A stretch of DNA of 64,000 nt from the NCBI RefSeq assembly GCF_013141865.1, contig NZ_RCST01000001.1, forward strand, positions 4,588,001 to 4,652,000, in the 5' to 3' direction. The position numbers were made by a program, and so were the translations under genes. Every line of letters begins with the position of its first letter. The stretch's first letter is position 1. The notes under the pieces were generated by a model, which saw only the letters and a program-made list of their open reading frames with translations, had not been told where the DNA came from and did no database searches. Positions 11,129 through 21,212 of the stretch are shown one piece after another. Source of the DNA: Methylomonas sp. ZR1 (GTDB lineage: Bacteria; Pseudomonadota; Gammaproteobacteria; Methylococcales; Methylomonadaceae).

Positions 11129-12469
11129 ATGTCAATCAATAACCGGATTGTTTGGTCAGAAGGCATGTTCCTTAGACCTCAGCACTTTCAACAACATGAT
11201 CGTTATCTTGAAAGTCGTATTGATGGTCGTTGCTATGGAATCAGGGCTTATGATTGGGGATTTTCGTCGCTAAAACTAGATGCAGGACAATTGGCGATAG
11301 GAAAAATCACTCTGGCAGCTGCTAGAGGGATTTTCCAGGATGGTACCCCATTCCATTTGCCAAACGAGGACGAACTACCGCTACCACTTGATGTCTCTGA
11401 AGACGTTGCAAATGAAGTAGTGTATTTAGCATTGCCGCTGAGTCGTCCTGACTCTGTTGAAGTTGATAGCGACAATAACCCCGATGGATTGGCGAGATAC
11501 CGCATCACTCATAGGGATGTCAGAGACAACAATGCAGGGTACGACGCTCGTTATCCCGTGCAAATAGGCAGTATTCGTCCGAGACTTATGCTTGGCAACC
11601 AAGAAAGATCAGGCTATCTGTGCTTAGGGGTCGCCAATATCGTTGAGGTGCGCGCCGACAAAACAGTCGTACTGGATGAGAAATACATTCCCGTGGTGCT
11701 GCAGTCTTCAGCCAGTAGTATTTTGAACGGCTTCGTCCGGGAGTTGCAAGGTCTGCTGCATACCAGAGGGGAGGCGTTGGCAGCCCGCGTGGCGGGAACG
11801 TCTCAAGGTGCAGGCGTCGCAGAGGTTGCAGACTTTATGTTGCTGCAAACCATCAATCGTTACGAACCCTTGCTGGCACATTTGGCGGGGGATGCGCTGC
11901 TACATCCGGAAACTTTGTTTTCCTTGGGCCTGCAGTTGATGGGAGATCTAGCAACCTTCTACCGTCAAAATAAGCGACCCGCAGTGTTGCCCGAATATAG
12001 GCATGACGACTTGCGTATTTGCTTTATCCCGTTAATTGATGAGCTACGGCGCCTGTTAAGCATGGTGCTTGAACAAAATGCGATTCAAATTCCGTTAACC
12101 AAACATAGCCAGTCGGTTTATTACTCGGGTCGCCCCGATGTGAAATTATTGGAGCAGGCAATCTACGTATTGGCTGCCAGTGCGCAAGTATCTTCGGAGA
12201 TGTTGCGCACGCATTTCCCTCCGCAGGTGAAAATTGGCCCGGTGGAAGAGATCACGCAATTGGTCACTGCTGCCCTGCCCGGTATTTCAATTCATCCTTT
12301 GCCCGTTGCCCCAAGGCAATTGCCGTATCACGCCGGATGTTCTTATTTCGAATTGGATAAGCAAAGCCCATACTGGAAGAAGATGATGGATTCCGGCGGT
12401 TTTGCCTTTCATATTGGTGGTAATTTTCCGGGATTGGAGTTGGAATTCTGGGCAATAAAAAAAGGGTGA
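11129..12469 (+). CDS. tssK: T6SS baseplate protein TssK
   Basis: A 446-residue TssK (ImpJ/VasE family). It links the baseplate to the TssJLM membrane complex through its C-terminal domain. The N-terminal signature WSEGMFLRPQHFQQHDRY is diagnostic. The C-terminus (about 400-446, with YFELDKQSPYWKKM and FPGLELEFWAIKK) matches the family end. It lies 79 nt after tagH and 4 nt before tssL, so translation of tssK and tssL is probably coupled. Confidence 0.96.
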   Translation: MSINNRIVWSEGMFLRPQHFQQHDRYLESRIDGRCYGIRAYDWGFSSLKLDAGQLAIGKITLAAARGIFQDGTPFHLPNEDELPLPLDVSEDVANEVVYLALPLSRPDSVEVDSDNNPDGLARYRITHRDVRDNNAGYDARYPVQIGSIRPRLMLGNQERSGYLCLGVANIVEVRADKTVVLDEKYIPVVLQSSASSILNGFVRELQGLLHTRGEALAARVAGTSQGAGVAEVADFMLLQTINRYEPLLAHLAGDALLHPETLFSLGLQLMGDLATFYRQNKRPAVLPEYRHDDLRICFIPLIDELRRLLSMVLEQNAIQIPLTKHSQSVYYSGRPDVKLLEQAIYVLAASAQVSSEMLRTHFPPQVKIGPVEEITQLVTAALPGISIHPLPVAPRQLPYHAGCSYFELDKQSPYWKKMMDSGGFAFHIGGNFPGLELEFWAIKKG

Positions 12470-12473
12470 TGAC

Positions 12474-13784
12474 ATGGTGCAACAAGGACCTTTCGGCGAT
12501 GACGACAAAACAGTGTTGCGGCCTTCGCCAGGTGGACGGATGCCGCAGCAGCCATCAGTGACACAAATACCGCCATCTCCGCCGCCCCAGCAGCAGACCT
12601 CAAATATCAACATTCCGTCGCTCAGTGTGCTTTCCGGAGCGGATAGCGGTTCATTATTGACTTTATCAGCCGGCATTCTGTCCTTGGCGGCTAGGCTCAG
12701 AACAACCGTTAGCTATTCTGGAGTTGATGAACTAAAGCAAAAGTTGGCTAAAGAAGTCAGAGAATTCGAGAACCGTGGCTTGAATGCAGGGTTTCAGCAA
12801 GAAACCATGCGTATGGCGAGCTACGATTTGTGTACTTTTCTGGATGAAATTATCCAAAACACGCCTTGGGGCTCACAAAGTAATTGGGGGCATCAAAGCC
12901 TGCTTATCCTATTTCATAAAGAAGCCTGGGGCGGCGAACGCTTTTTCCAAATACTCGAACATCTGGTGAAACAACCCGCGCAAAATTTACCGCTCATCGA
13001 GCTTTGCTATGTGTTGTTAAGTTTTGGGTTCGAAGGTAAATATCGGGTCATGGCCAATGGTGCCAACGAATTGGAAAAACAACGTCTTGAGTTGTATCAA
13101 CTGATTCAGCGAGTAAGAGGGGATTTCCCAACGGAGCTGTCGCCGCGCTGGCACGGGCAAAAAAGTGGTAATAGCTCGTTGATAACGCAAGTGCCCTTAT
13201 GGGTTTTTGCCAGCGTAGCTGGTGGCCTGTTGCTGCTTTGTTATCTGGGGTTTGCGTTTTTTATTAATTCGGTATCCGATCCTGCCTATCGGGAATTACT
13301 GAAATTGGCCAAGGAGCCGGTACAAGCGGCAGCGGCCGCTACGATCACTCCGTCTGCACCGGTTATCGCCAACAGATTGGAACGCTTTAAACCGTTATTA
13401 CGCGATGAAATCGCCCAGAATATGGTCGAAGCGGTCGACGATAGCATCATTCGCGTTCGTAATTCCTTCCCCTCCGGTAGCGATCAAGTCAAACCGGAGT
13501 TTTTACCGATGTTGAAAAAAATCGCCAAAGAACTTGAGAATGAACAAGACTCGATTTTGGTAACCGGGCATACCGACGACAAGCCCATTGTGTCGGCCCG
13601 CTTTCCGTCCAATTGGCATTTGTCTGCGGCACGCGCTAAAAACGTCTTGGCAATTTTGACTGCGTCCGCCCAACTAAAAGGTTCGGCCAGAGCGGAAGGC
13701 AGGGCTGACGGCGAGCCTCTGGAACCCAATGATACGCCTGAACATCGAGCCTTAAATCGGCGCGTCGACATCTTGATTAAGTGA
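12474..13784 (+). CDS. tssL: T6SS inner-membrane protein TssL with OmpA-like domain
   Basis: A 436-residue TssL of the extended type. The N-terminus is a proline-rich cytoplasmic tail, followed by the DotU/IcmH domain (about residues 45-220), one transmembrane helix (VPLWVFASVAGGLLLLCYL) and a C-terminal OmpA-like peptidoglycan-binding domain (about 315-436). The last contains VTGHTDDKP and the LSAARAKNV motif. It forms the membrane complex with TssM and TssJ. The peptidoglycan-binding domain fused here is supplied by a separate protein (TagL) in some systems. Confidence 0.95.
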   Translation: MVQQGPFGDDDKTVLRPSPGGRMPQQPSVTQIPPSPPPQQQTSNINIPSLSVLSGADSGSLLTLSAGILSLAARLRTTVSYSGVDELKQKLAKEVREFENRGLNAGFQQETMRMASYDLCTFLDEIIQNTPWGSQSNWGHQSLLILFHKEAWGGERFFQILEHLVKQPAQNLPLIELCYVLLSFGFEGKYRVMANGANELEKQRLELYQLIQRVRGDFPTELSPRWHGQKSGNSSLITQVPLWVFASVAGGLLLLCYLGFAFFINSVSDPAYRELLKLAKEPVQAAAAATITPSAPVIANRLERFKPLLRDEIAQNMVEAVDDSIIRVRNSFPSGSDQVKPEFLPMLKKIAKELENEQDSILVTGHTDDKPIVSARFPSNWHLSAARAKNVLAILTASAQLKGSARAEGRADGEPLEPNDTPEHRALNRRVDILIK

Positions 13785-13793
13785 GAATACCGC

Positions 13794-16700
13794 GTGGAAC
13801 GGATAATCAGTTTTTTTAAAACAAAGTGGGTACTTGAACTGATCGGTATCGTGATTTTGTCGGTACTGATTTGGTTTATCGGGCCTTTAATCGCAATTGC
13901 CGGCAGTGTGCCGTTGGAAACCGATTTAAGCCGGATTATAACGATAAGCGTCATAGTCGGATGTTGGTTGCTTTACCGCTTGGCCGCGTGGCTGTTATCG
14001 CGTAAGCGCGAGCAGCGTTTGATGGCCGATTTGGCTGGCGGCGCCGATGCAAACGATGCGCAAACGGCCTCCGCAGCCGAGTTGGATGTATTGAATCGCG
14101 GCTTCGATGAGGCTTTGGCTTTACTGAAAACTACCAGTGCTAAACAACACGGTCGGAAGCAGTATCTTTACGAATTACCTTGGTACGCCATTATCGGTGC
14201 GCCAGGCTCCGGCAAAACCACAGCATTAATCAATTCCGGATTACATTTCCCCTTGGCCGAACGCTTGGGCAAGCATTCGGTAAAAGGCGTCAGCGGCACG
14301 CGAGATTGTGATTGGTGGTTCGCCGACGAAGCGGTGTTATTGGATACTGCCGGTCGCTATACCACCCAAGATAGCCATCAAGAAGTGGATGCTACCGCCT
14401 GGCATGGTTTCTTGCAGTTGTTAAAAAAATATCGACCACGCCGCCCTCTGAACGGGGTATTTGTGGCGGTGAGTGTCAGTGATTTAATTCAGCAGACCGA
14501 GGAAGAATTACGCCAACATGCCGCAGCAATCAGGCGGCGGATTACGGAACTTAATGCGCAATTGGGTGTGCAATTGCCAGTCTACGTGCTGTTCACGAAA
14601 GTAGACCTCGTGGCGGGATTTAGCGATTTTTTTGCCAATTTAACCGAAGACGAGCGAAGCCAGGTGTGGGGTGAGACGTTTATTCGTGCCGACAACGATA
14701 AAGAAGATCTGGCCGCTCACTTGGTGCAATTTGAAAAGGCCTATGACGAATTGACCGAGAGGTTGGTACAACGCCGTTTGAAGCGTATCCAGGAAGAGCG
14801 CGATGTGCAGCGGCGTACGGCTATTTTCGATTTTCCTCAACAAATGATGCTGTTCAAATCCGTGGCAACCGGGTTTCTGGACGCTGCATTTGCCACCAAT
14901 CGCTACGAAGAGCCTTTCCTGTTACGCGGCGTTTATTTCAGCAGCGGCACCCAAGAGGGTACGCCGATAGATAGAGTGATGGCGGCGTTGGCCTCAAGCT
15001 TTAGATTGGAAAGGCAAGCAACACCGTTAATGAGCGGGCGCGGTAAAAGCTATTTTTTGACTAAGCTTCTGAAGCAAGTCGTGTTTCCCGAAGCCGAATT
15101 GGTTGGCGTGGACCCAAAGGTAGAGCGGCGTTTTCGTTTGATGAACCTCGCCGGCTTTGCCGCCACCTTTGCGCTTGTGGCGATAGCGGTAGTGGTGTGG
15201 ATGGTCAGTTTTGCCACGAATAAGTCGGCGATTGCCGATGTCGAAAAACAGGTAGAAATTTACCGAGCCAGTAATCTTGTTCCCACCGATTCGCGCTCCG
15301 GTTTTTTGGCCTTGTTGCCCAAGCTTAATGCCTTACAAGCCGCCAAAGACGTGTATGCACAAACCGGCTGGAGCAGTGGTTTTGGTTTATACCAAGGCGA
15401 CAAAATCGATTCAGCCATCGATATTGCCTATCAGCGCTTGCTTCGTGAAAATTTTCAGGCCTTGATTACGCTGCGCTTGAAAGAGCGTATGCAAAGCGAT
15501 GAAGGCAAAAATCTGGATGTACTTTACCAATTATTGCGTGTTTATCTGATGTTCGGCGAGCCGCAACGGATGGATGCCAAGGTTGCCCAGCCTTGGGTGA
15601 AATTGGATTGGGAGCAAATGTTTGCCACCGACCCGGAGACCCAAGCCAAATTACAGTTACATCTGGATAATTTGTTGGCTTTGAATTTGGATCCAGCTGC
15701 TATCGATAACAGTTTTGTCGACGCAGTGCGTAATAAATTGACGCAAATTCCTCTGGTCAATCAACTTTATAGCCGTTTTAAAAGTGAGGCGCTGTTTGAT
15801 CGCAGCCACGACATTTCGGTTGCCGGACAATTAGCGCCGAATGGCGGCCGAGTGTTTACCGCGAACGGCAAGGAATTGGATACATTGGTGGTCCCCGGCT
15901 TGTTTAGCAGTTACGGTTATACGGAGTTGTTTCTGAAAAAAGGCATGGTTTACGTCAAGGAAGCCAGCGAACAAAATTGGGTACTTGGCGTAAACGGCGC
16001 AAGTACGCCTGTCGAAATTGATCGTTTATATAGCGATTTCAAACGCCTGTATTTGGGAGATTACCAAAAGACCTGGGATAGCGTGCTGACGGCGGTTAAG
16101 TTCCGCCCGCAGCCCAGCAATAATCAGTTGGTAGATACGCTGGATCTGCTGTCGCGACCCGATTCGCCATTGAAGCTCTTGTTGGAGTTGGTCGAAAAAA
16201 ATACCGCGTTAAGTAAGCTCTCGTCCGAATTGGCCGATGCGTTGGCAAAATCCACCGGCGGTGCTTTGGCGGTTCCGGAGGCCGCTACCCAAAAACTGCT
16301 GGCGATGGCTAAACAAAGCGACGGTGGCGTCGATCCGGTCAAGGCATTGGAAACTTACTTCGAACCTTACAATATGCAAGTGCGGGGCGCTGCCGACAGG
16401 CCTGCTCCGATCAATGCGACGATGGCGAGTATCAAAAATCTGCACGATTATCTGATGCAGATTGGGTCGGCACCTAATAGTGGCGGTCAAGCCTTGTCTA
16501 CCGAAGCGGCGCGATTTGCCGGCGGCGGTGTTGACCCTCTGCAAGCAGCCAAAATGGAATTTGCCCGTTTGCCCGGTCCGGTTGCAGCCTCGCTGAATGC
16601 GTTGACCAGCACGGGCGGGCAACAAATCAAAACCGGCGCGAAAGGGCAACTCAACGAAATGTTGAAAACCGCGGTGACGATGCCCTGCAAAAGCGCTTTG

Positions 16701-17342
16701 GCCGGCCGTTATCCGTTTGCAAAAAATACTCAGCAGGACGTGTTGATGGCTGATTTCGGCAAAGTTTTTGCCGCTAACGGGATTGTCGATCAGTTTTTTA
16801 ACGCTAACCTCAAGGCATTTGTTGATACTGCGGCGGTGCAGTGGCAGGAGCTTAATTCGGATAAGGCTTTAGGCTTATCGGCGGCTAGTATTCGCCAGTT
16901 TCAGATTGCATCGAAAATTCGTGACGCATTTTTTCCTGGTGGCGGCGCGGTGCCGCAAGTGCAATTCGAGTTAAAACCCTTGGCCTTGGACGACAAAGTC
17001 AGCACCTTCAGATTAAATGTCGAAGGCCAGGAGTTGGTTTACCGCCACGGTCCTGAGCAACTCACCAAGTTTCAGTGGCCCGGCACCAATAATAGTGCCG
17101 GGGTCAGAGTGGTGTTCGAAGGTTTGGACGGCAAACAAGTCAGCAAATCTAAGGAAGGGGCCTGGGCATTGTTCAGGATGTTCGACGAATTCAACATCCA
17201 ACCCACTGGCCTGCCGGACCGCTTTAATTTGACCGTACAACTGGAAGGTTATACCGCGAAATTTGAGTTGCGCGCGGCCAGTGTCAATAATCCATTTGGC
17301 ATCAGCGAATATCAAAGCTTTCGTTGTCCGGAGTCACTATGA
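13794..17342 (+). CDS. tssM: T6SS membrane protein TssM (IcmF family)
   Basis: An 1182-residue inner-membrane scaffold of the TssJLM complex. Two N-terminal transmembrane helices (about 13-38 and 44-66) precede a cytoplasmic domain with an intact Walker A motif GAPGSGKT (135-142). A third helix (about 449-470) leads to the large periplasmic IcmF part. The intact P-loop suggests NTP binding, which is not universal in the family. The GTG start 9 nt after the tssL stop gives the expected N-terminus. The 3' end overlaps the tagF start by ATGA. Confidence 0.96.
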   Translation: MERIISFFKTKWVLELIGIVILSVLIWFIGPLIAIAGSVPLETDLSRIITISVIVGCWLLYRLAAWLLSRKREQRLMADLAGGADANDAQTASAAELDVLNRGFDEALALLKTTSAKQHGRKQYLYELPWYAIIGAPGSGKTTALINSGLHFPLAERLGKHSVKGVSGTRDCDWWFADEAVLLDTAGRYTTQDSHQEVDATAWHGFLQLLKKYRPRRPLNGVFVAVSVSDLIQQTEEELRQHAAAIRRRITELNAQLGVQLPVYVLFTKVDLVAGFSDFFANLTEDERSQVWGETFIRADNDKEDLAAHLVQFEKAYDELTERLVQRRLKRIQEERDVQRRTAIFDFPQQMMLFKSVATGFLDAAFATNRYEEPFLLRGVYFSSGTQEGTPIDRVMAALASSFRLERQATPLMSGRGKSYFLTKLLKQVVFPEAELVGVDPKVERRFRLMNLAGFAATFALVAIAVVVWMVSFATNKSAIADVEKQVEIYRASNLVPTDSRSGFLALLPKLNALQAAKDVYAQTGWSSGFGLYQGDKIDSAIDIAYQRLLRENFQALITLRLKERMQSDEGKNLDVLYQLLRVYLMFGEPQRMDAKVAQPWVKLDWEQMFATDPETQAKLQLHLDNLLALNLDPAAIDNSFVDAVRNKLTQIPLVNQLYSRFKSEALFDRSHDISVAGQLAPNGGRVFTANGKELDTLVVPGLFSSYGYTELFLKKGMVYVKEASEQNWVLGVNGASTPVEIDRLYSDFKRLYLGDYQKTWDSVLTAVKFRPQPSNNQLVDTLDLLSRPDSPLKLLLELVEKNTALSKLSSELADALAKSTGGALAVPEAATQKLLAMAKQSDGGVDPVKALETYFEPYNMQVRGAADRPAPINATMASIKNLHDYLMQIGSAPNSGGQALSTEAARFAGGGVDPLQAAKMEFARLPGPVAASLNALTSTGGQQIKTGAKGQLNEMLKTAVTMPCKSALAGRYPFAKNTQQDVLMADFGKVFAANGIVDQFFNANLKAFVDTAAVQWQELNSDKALGLSAASIRQFQIASKIRDAFFPGGGAVPQVQFELKPLALDDKVSTFRLNVEGQELVYRHGPEQLTKFQWPGTNNSAGVRVVFEGLDGKQVSKSKEGAWALFRMFDEFNIQPTGLPDRFNLTVQLEGYTAKFELRAASVNNPFGISEYQSFRCPESL

Positions 17343-18886
17343 GTTCTATGGATGGGTTGAGCGTCGGCTTTTTCGGAAAAGTGCCGGGCCTTGGCGATTT
17401 TGTCAGTCGGCGGCTGCCCAGGCACTTTATCGAGCCATGGGACCAGTGGTTACAGGCGTCGATGCGTTCCAGTCAGGAAACATTGGGAGAGAGTTGGTTA
17501 TCCTTGTTTTTGGTTAGCCCGCTTTGGCGCTTTGCTTTGAGACCTGGTGTGTGCGGTGCGAGTGCTTGGGCCGGTGTCATGATGCCCAGTGTGGATAGGG
17601 TCGGTCGCTATTATCCGTTGACGTTGGCGCAAGCCGTCAGTGCGGAGTCTTTGTTGTCATTGTTTTCGCCGGAATCGGCATGGTTTGCACAATTGGAAGA
17701 CGCTGCGCTATCAGTGTTGAATGACTCCTGCGATCTGGACCGGTTTGATAAGGGGCTGATGGAAATCGGTTCGGCTGACAGCCTGACACCGCAGTATTTT
17801 CAAGCTGATTCTAGCGGCGGATTAGGGGTATCTAACGGCAAGCTCGCATTTCGTTTCGATTTGGAGGGCCTGGATCAGACGGATGTAGTGTTTCCGCACT
17901 TGAGTCAGCGTTTGTTGGATCGCTTTATGCCGGGTTACAGCATTTGGGCGAGTGAAGGCGGCCAGTCGAATCGCCCCAATCTGCTGATTTGCGAAGGCTT
18001 GCCGCCTATCGATGCTTACGCGAGTTTTTTGCAGGGTATGCCGCAGGCTGGCAGATCTTGGCAGGTGCAGAGCTATCGCCAAGACCAAAGCGTCAAAAAA
18101 ATCGAGAGAGAGCCGAGCGCCTCTGCGGTAGGCGCAACGGCGAGCCAGGACATAACGCTTCCAAACTCGACAAAGTGGGCTTCCTACGGGGTTACGGTGG
18201 TCGGCAATAAGCGTAAGCACAATGAGGATGCCTTGCTCGATTGCCCGTCACTGGGACTGTGGGTGGTTGCTGATGGCATGGGTGGGCATCAATCCGGCGA
18301 TGTTGCCAGCCGCTTGGTGGTGGATTCTTTATCGACCTTGGAATTTACCGAAAACCTGGATAATCAGGTCGAAGCCGTTTCCCGCAAATTACATAAGATT
18401 AACGACGATTTATGCCGTTTTGCTTCGGGCATTCAGCAAGGCAGTATTGTCGGAACCACTGTAGTCGCCTTGCTGGCCAAGGGCGACCAGTGCGCGGCCA
18501 TTTGGGCGGGAGATAGCCGTTTATACCAATTACGCCAAGGCGAGTTTACGCAGATTACCCGCGACCATACCTTGATCGACGAATTGATGGATTCTGGTGT
18601 GATGACCCGGGAAGTGGCGGCCCAGCAAGTGGGAGCGAATGTGATTACCCGCGCGGTGGGTGGGCAATTGACGCTGGCGTTGGATGTGCTGCGCTTTCAG
18701 GCTGCCGGCGGTGATCGTTATCTGCTCTGTAGCGACGGCTTGGATAAAGAATTATCGGAAGCCGAAATTGCGGAATTGATGGGCTCAGGCAGTTGCCAGT
18801 CGGCCGCTGAAGCCCTGATTAACCAAGCTTTGAGCAGAAGCGGTCGAGATAATATTACCGTATTAGTCGCCGAATTTAGTGGTTAA
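17339..18886 (+). CDS. tagF-pppA: TagF-PppA fusion: T6SS regulator with PP2C phosphatase
   Basis: A 515-residue two-domain protein. The N-terminal part (about 1-220; VGFFGKVPGLGDFVSRRL) is TagF (DUF2094), a post-translational repressor of T6SS. The C-terminal part (about 275-515) is a PP2C-type Ser/Thr phosphatase with the metal-binding motifs NEDALLD, VVADGMGGHQ, SDGLDKEL and GRDNIT. In other systems PppA removes phosphates placed by the kinase PpkA, and a TagF-PppA fusion is known in Agrobacterium. No PpkA gene is seen in this window. The start ATG overlaps the tssM stop as ATGA, so the two are translationally coupled. An upstream in-frame TTG was rejected. Confidence 0.93.
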   Translation: MSSMDGLSVGFFGKVPGLGDFVSRRLPRHFIEPWDQWLQASMRSSQETLGESWLSLFLVSPLWRFALRPGVCGASAWAGVMMPSVDRVGRYYPLTLAQAVSAESLLSLFSPESAWFAQLEDAALSVLNDSCDLDRFDKGLMEIGSADSLTPQYFQADSSGGLGVSNGKLAFRFDLEGLDQTDVVFPHLSQRLLDRFMPGYSIWASEGGQSNRPNLLICEGLPPIDAYASFLQGMPQAGRSWQVQSYRQDQSVKKIEREPSASAVGATASQDITLPNSTKWASYGVTVVGNKRKHNEDALLDCPSLGLWVVADGMGGHQSGDVASRLVVDSLSTLEFTENLDNQVEAVSRKLHKINDDLCRFASGIQQGSIVGTTVVALLAKGDQCAAIWAGDSRLYQLRQGEFTQITRDHTLIDELMDSGVMTREVAAQQVGANVITRAVGGQLTLALDVLRFQAAGGDRYLLCSDGLDKELSEAEIAELMGSGSCQSAAEALINQALSRSGRDNITVLVAEFSG

Positions 18887-19601
18887 GCCGAAATCAGGAT
18901 GCTGCCCTTACGTCCGGATTCTTGGGTCTCGGTATCTTTTGGAAGAAATACGCTTCAACAATCTTATAAGCGCGTAGATTCTCAGATGGACGGCTGTGGT
19001 CGGTAGTGTCTTTGGGGAATGGCTGTCAACGTGCGCTTAGTATAGATAGACCCAAGATGTGAAGCAGCCGATGTGAGCATTCGGCGACGCTAGAACGCGA
19101 GAGGCTTTTGCACCACGAAACAATGGACGGATTTTTTGAATGGAAAACGGTATTTCCCCTCGCGGTAGCCAGGCACCGCAAGTACCGAATATCGTATCCG
19201 TTACGAAATATCGTGCCGACTTGGCGCTGCAATGGTGTGTGCATGTTGTGATTTAGCACGCCGTTTGAATTTTTAATTATGTTATATCAATGTCTTACGG
19301 TTTTGTAGGCGTAGGGTTCATGAGTTGGCATGTTAAATGATCCCGATGCCTTATCTATTGATGAGCAAATGCAACTTGATAGGTATAAGATTCCGCGACA
19401 TTTAGGGTTTTTTAGTTTAAAGCGTGACATGAAAAACCGACTAGACTAATGCGAATTGGTTTTGGGCTTAATATAGGCGTAACAAGTCCGGGGCACTATA
19501 GAATTGGGTCGATTGTAAGAAACGGGGCGCAAGGCACAAGGTTTCGTTACCGCTTTTCAATCGGTTGATGTTAACAATTGGATTACCATAGAGGCTTAAA
19601 A
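18887..19601. other. Gene-free spacer between the two T6SS blocks
   Basis: About 715 bases with no supportable gene. Short frames on both strands lack ribosome-binding sites and family character. It probably holds the promoter of the tssA block, but I see no clear consensus boxes. Confidence 0.6.
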
Positions 19602-20633
19602 ATGGCGGATTTGTCCGGATTACTAGAACCCGTTTCGGCGGAGCAGCCTTGTGGTGATAACCTTGAGTATGACAATGCCAGGGTGGCATTGGACACCAAT
19701 ATCTTAGGGACCCCGGAAAATCAGTTTTCTGGCGAGAAGGCGTTGCCGCCTAACTGGCGCGAGGTCTACAAGGAGGCTTTGGCGTTATTGCAGCGTTCCA
19801 AAGATTTGCAAGTCATTTTGTACTTGATCCGGACACTGATCAATGTTGAAGGTTGGAGAGGTTTTCGCGATGGACTGAGCTTTCTGGAAGAGTCCTTGAC
19901 CCGTTATTGGGATTCCATACACCCTCAACTCGATCCCGACGACGGCATGGATCCGACGTCGCGAATCAATATTTTGGAAGAGCTTGCCAGCTTCGACCTG
20001 ATAATCAGGCCTCTAAGTTTGGCGGTGCTGGTCGAGTCGAAAGCCATCGGCAGGTTTTGTTTGCGTGACATTCAGTACGCAACCGACCGGCTGGAAGTGC
20101 CCAAGGGCATGACAAAGCCAGACAACGGCGCTATCAACGCGGCTTTTCTGGATATGGATGACGCGGCGTTAGCTGATAATTATCAGGCATTGGTCGACAG
20201 TATCAAGATCGTCGAGCGGATCGATGCTTTCGTCAACGAAAAAGTCGGAGCCAGCCAAGGCGCGGTATTGACGCCGTTGAAAGCTTTACTGAAGGAAGTC
20301 AGGGATGATTTCGATCATTACGCGGGGTCGCGGTTGTCCAGCGACGCCGAGACTGAGGCAGGCGACGATGGCAGCAGCGCTGAGGCGGGTGATGAGGTAA
20401 AGCCCGTTAAATCCAAAGCGGTGAGCGGCGCCATTGAGTCGCGCCAAGATGTGGTGAGAACGTTGGATGCGCTTTGTAAATATTATGCGGACTACGAGCC
20501 GTCTAGCCCCGTGCCCATTTTGTTGCGTCGGGCCAAGCATCTGGCAACTGCAGATTTCTTGGAAATCGTCCAAAACTTAATGCCGGATGCGCTTTCCCAA
20601 ATAAGTGCGATAAAGGGTCCCGACCCAAGTTAG
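19602..20633 (+). CDS. tssA: T6SS assembly protein TssA
   Basis: A 343-residue TssA (ImpA family). It contacts the baseplate and the distal tip of the growing tail to guide sheath and tube polymerisation. The N-terminal ImpA_N domain is clear (PCGDNLEYD near residue 20, NWREVYKEAL near 55, then GWRGFRDGL and the WDSIHPQLDPDDG motif). An acidic Ala/Asp/Glu linker (about 245-275) leads to a short C-terminal domain (YEPSSPVPILLRRAKHL). The start at ATG 19602 has GAGG 7 nt upstream. The frame opens 24 nt earlier without support. It is the first gene of the second T6SS block. Confidence 0.94.
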   Translation: MADLSGLLEPVSAEQPCGDNLEYDNARVALDTNILGTPENQFSGEKALPPNWREVYKEALALLQRSKDLQVILYLIRTLINVEGWRGFRDGLSFLEESLTRYWDSIHPQLDPDDGMDPTSRINILEELASFDLIIRPLSLAVLVESKAIGRFCLRDIQYATDRLEVPKGMTKPDNGAINAAFLDMDDAALADNYQALVDSIKIVERIDAFVNEKVGASQGAVLTPLKALLKEVRDDFDHYAGSRLSSDAETEAGDDGSSAEAGDEVKPVKSKAVSGAIESRQDVVRTLDALCKYYADYEPSSPVPILLRRAKHLATADFLEIVQNLMPDALSQISAIKGPDPS

Positions 20634-20678
20634 AAACTGATTTTTGGTAGTCCTTCTTAATGTCAAGCGGAGAATACA

Positions 20679-21209
20679 ATGGCTGAAAGTAGTCAGAAGT
20701 TTATACAACGAAACCGGGCACCCCGGGTACAGATTGAATACGATGTTGAACTCTACGGTTCCGAGAAAAAGGTGCAGTTGCCGTTCGTGATGGGCGTCAT
20801 GTCGGATTTGTCGGGTAAGCCAGCCGAACCTTTAGCACCAGTGGCGGATCGCAAATTGTTGGAAATCGATGTCGATAATTTCAATGATCGATTGAAATCG
20901 ATGAAACCACGGGTCGCATTCCAAGTTCCCAATACCTTGACCGGCGAAGGTAATTTGAATGTCGATATCACCTTTGAAAGTATGGATGACTTTTCTCCCG
21001 CAGCGGTTGCCAAAAAAGTGGCGGGCTTGGATAAAGTCTTGGAAGCCAGAACCCAGTTGTCCAATTTGATTACCTATATGGACGGTAAAACCGGCGCGGA
21101 GGAATTAATCGCGAAGTTAGTTAACGACCCCGCGTTGCTACAAACCTTGGCGGCGTCAGCGAAACCGGCGGAAGCAGGCGGTGATGCCGCTGAAGGAAAA
21201 GGGGAGTAA
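20679..21209 (+). CDS. tssB: T6SS sheath small subunit TssB
   Basis: A 176-residue TssB (VipA/ImpB), which with TssC forms the contractile sheath recycled by ClpV. Family motifs NRAPRVQIEYDVE, LPFVMGVMSDLSG and DIDVDNF-like ILEIDVDNFNDRLK are visible. A short Ala/Glu-rich tail follows residue 155. It starts 45 nt after tssA, with CGGAG upstream, and ends 3 nt before tssC. Confidence 0.97.
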   Translation: MAESSQKFIQRNRAPRVQIEYDVELYGSEKKVQLPFVMGVMSDLSGKPAEPLAPVADRKLLEIDVDNFNDRLKSMKPRVAFQVPNTLTGEGNLNVDITFESMDDFSPAAVAKKVAGLDKVLEARTQLSNLITYMDGKTGAEELIAKLVNDPALLQTLAASAKPAEAGGDAAEGKGE

Positions 21210-21212
21210 GCC

